The notes beneath the pieces were generated by a model. The model made no database searches, had not been told where the DNA came from, and saw only the letters and a program-made list of their open reading frames with translations. Made by a program: the position numbers and the translations under genes. A DNA stretch of 64,000 nt from Neocallimastix lanati (nom. inval.) (lineage: Eukaryota > Neocallimastigomycota > Neocallimastigomycetes > Neocallimastigales > Neocallimastigaceae). Below, in pieces: positions 62,400 through 64,000 of this stretch. Where the stretch lies: contig JACVTC010000003.1 of assembly GCA_016946835.1 (NCBI GenBank), positions 691,001 to 755,000 of the forward strand. Direction: 5' to 3'. Each line of letters starts with the position of its first letter. The stretch's first letter is position 1.

Positions 62400-63936
62400 T
62401 ATTTACTTATTTATTTTATTTTTTATTTTTATTTATATAATTCTATTTTATACATAAATAAGAAATATATAATGAATAAAATATTATTTTAAAATATTAA
62501 AAATATTAAATATATATATATATATATTTATTTCTAGATATTAATTTCTTTTTTTAATTTTTTAGTGCATATATATATATATGTAAAAGGTCGAATTAAG
62601 TCATTGATATAGTAAATTTAAAATTCATAACATTATGGAATTGCTTTGATGATTGTTCTATATGAGATCATGAATGAATTTCATTGTAAAAGTAGTGTGA
62701 TCCACAACAGATTTGAAAATATGTATTGATTTTGATTGATTATTGTTTAATTAATAAATAATGAATGTAGTTGGTAACAAATAGATATGTCAAGATAATA
62801 AAAGTACCCTTAAAATATGAATATTAAGTTTTATTCTAGATTGAAAATTGAAATTATATAATAATAACAATAATAAAATTTAAAAAGAAAGTTATATATA
62901 TATAATATTTTTATTAAAGGTTAAAATTACTAAATTAATTGATAAAATATTACTTTTTTACAATCAAGATGTAATACTATTAAAAAATATTTCTTTAGAG
63001 CAAAGAAAAACTAAGTCAATATTATATTAATATTTAATTTATATTATATTTAATATTAATAAATATATATAAAAATAAAATATATAAAAAAATAGAATTA
63101 TTTTATTTGTATGAAAAAAAAAAATAACTTTAATTAATATTAAATAAAAAAAAAAAATTTTTTTTTGTGGATACATTTTAATTATGTGTCTTTTTTCTTT
63201 TTTTTTTTTTTTTTTAACTATTAATTTTAGGAGGATAAAAGGAAATACTCATAAGAAATCTGAAGGGAAATACTTCTATATAGTAATTGGTCTTTTATAT
63301 TTAAATTAAAAAAAAATCTATAAAAGACAATTAGTCTTTATATATATATATATATATATTTTATTACTCTATAATTGCTTATAATTGAAGTTTTTTTTAT
63401 CCACAAAATCTTAATCATATATATTATTTTTAGTTTTAATTTTTTTCACATCGTAGTTTTACTAGGTGTTTAATACTTTTATATTTATAAATTATTAGTA
63501 TTTAATCTATTTGAATAATTTCTTTTATTTAAACGTATTAATTTATAACTATACTAAAAATTAAAAAATAAAAATTTCATTTACAAAAATTATAAAATAT
63601 ACGTTTTGTTATACCATTAACAAATATTTTGTTTTATATTATTATTATTATTATTATTATTATAATTTATATATGCAATCTTTTTATTATTCATGTAAAT
63701 TAATAATATAAAAAAGATAATTATTTAATTTACATAGAAAATATTCAATTATTTAAAAATATTAATTGCTTTTAATTATCTTAAATTATTTAGCATTTTT
63801 TAATCATCATTTAATAATATAAAAAAAAAAAATACTAAAGATGTATGTGAATAAAAATAATTAATTAAAATTTTAATTCTTGAATAAAAAAAAAAATTTC
63901 TTTTTTCATTTTTTTTTTTATTTTAATTATTTTAAT
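61566..63936. other. Intergenic region with repeats and two higher-complexity patches
   Basis: It begins with a TAAAAAA heptamer array (about 61580-61622), then A/T tracts (61743-61765, 62359-62398 T tract) and (AAT)n at 62118-62142. Two patches, about 62585-62800 and 63160-63420, have less skewed composition. The second contains an imperfect stem: AATTGGTCTTTTATA near 63281 against TATAAAAGACAATT near 63320. No coding or known RNA gene was recognised. Confidence 0.5.
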
Positions 63937-64000
63937 TTAATGATTGTATATCGTTTGATTATCAGATTCATGTTTATTAGATTCAGTGTTTGGACTACTA
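63937..64000 (-). CDS. Possible 3' end of a gene running off the window
   Basis: The last 64 bases read on minus as an open frame of twenty codons, SSPNTESNKHESDNQTIYNH, then TAA at 63937. Base composition rises in complexity relative to the adjoining A/T runs, as at other exon edges in the window. Too short to identify. Confidence 0.35.
   Translation of the reverse strand, partial: SSPNTESNKHESDNQTIYNH

Overview
The window is nuclear DNA of a very AT-rich eukaryote whose genes carry many short introns. The best fit is a flagellated fungus, most likely an anaerobic gut fungus (Neocallimastigomycota). Reasons: intergenic DNA and introns are almost pure A+T and full of homopolymers and (AAT)n, (AAAAT)n and (ATTT)n arrays; predicted proteins have long Asn/Lys/Ile-rich disordered stretches; TAA and TGA act as ordinary stops, which argues against most ciliates; and several genes are known only from organisms with cilia or flagella, which argues against Dictyostelium. 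The assignment is an inference; there is no rRNA or marker gene in the window to settle it.

Layout: (1) 1-4.9 kb: an interspersed repeat copy at about 1.3-1.6 kb, then TRAPPC3/Bet3 on the minus strand. (2) 4.9-9.2 kb: an SMPD4-like gene on plus, divergent from TRAPPC3. (3) 10.2-11.5 kb: an (AAAAT)n array and a minus-strand Arg/Asp-rich protein. (4) 12.7-18.4 kb: CCDC40, an axonemal ruler protein. (5) 19.3-21.6 kb: an intronless ankyrin-repeat protein on minus. (6) 23.2-28.4 kb: nephrocystin-1 (NPHP1) and TMEM128 on minus. (7) 30.1-44.7 kb, all plus: a U1A/U2B''-type spliceosomal protein, a ZSWIM2-type E3 ligase, a PALB2-like WD40 protein and an SLC43/FMP42-like MFS transporter. (8) 45.4-47.0 kb: DPH5 on minus. 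(9) 49.0-49.9 kb: a p24-family cargo receptor. (10) 50-58.5 kb: a gene-poor, repeat-rich block with a second copy of the interspersed repeat, local duplications and a decayed Ty1/copia polymerase. (11) 58.5-61.6 kb: a large disordered protein of unknown function. (12) The last ~60 bases may be the 3' end of another minus-strand gene.

Three genes point to the motile zoospore stage: CCDC40 (inner-arm/radial-spoke docking), NPHP1 (transition zone) and ZSWIM2 (an E3 ligase known mainly from male germ cells). The rest are housekeeping: vesicle traffic (TRAPPC3, p24), splicing (U1A/U2B''), diphthamide synthesis (DPH5), membrane proteins (SMPD4, TMEM128) and possibly homologous recombination (PALB2-like). 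I found no biosynthetic, defence or CRISPR-like system. The most notable observations are the NPHP1 and PALB2-like genes in a probable fungus, the two-copy interspersed repeat of unknown class, and a minisatellite unit shared between an intergenic array and a CCDC40 intron. Exon boundaries were placed by eye from GT..AG sites, reading phase and family similarity recalled from memory; no search was run.
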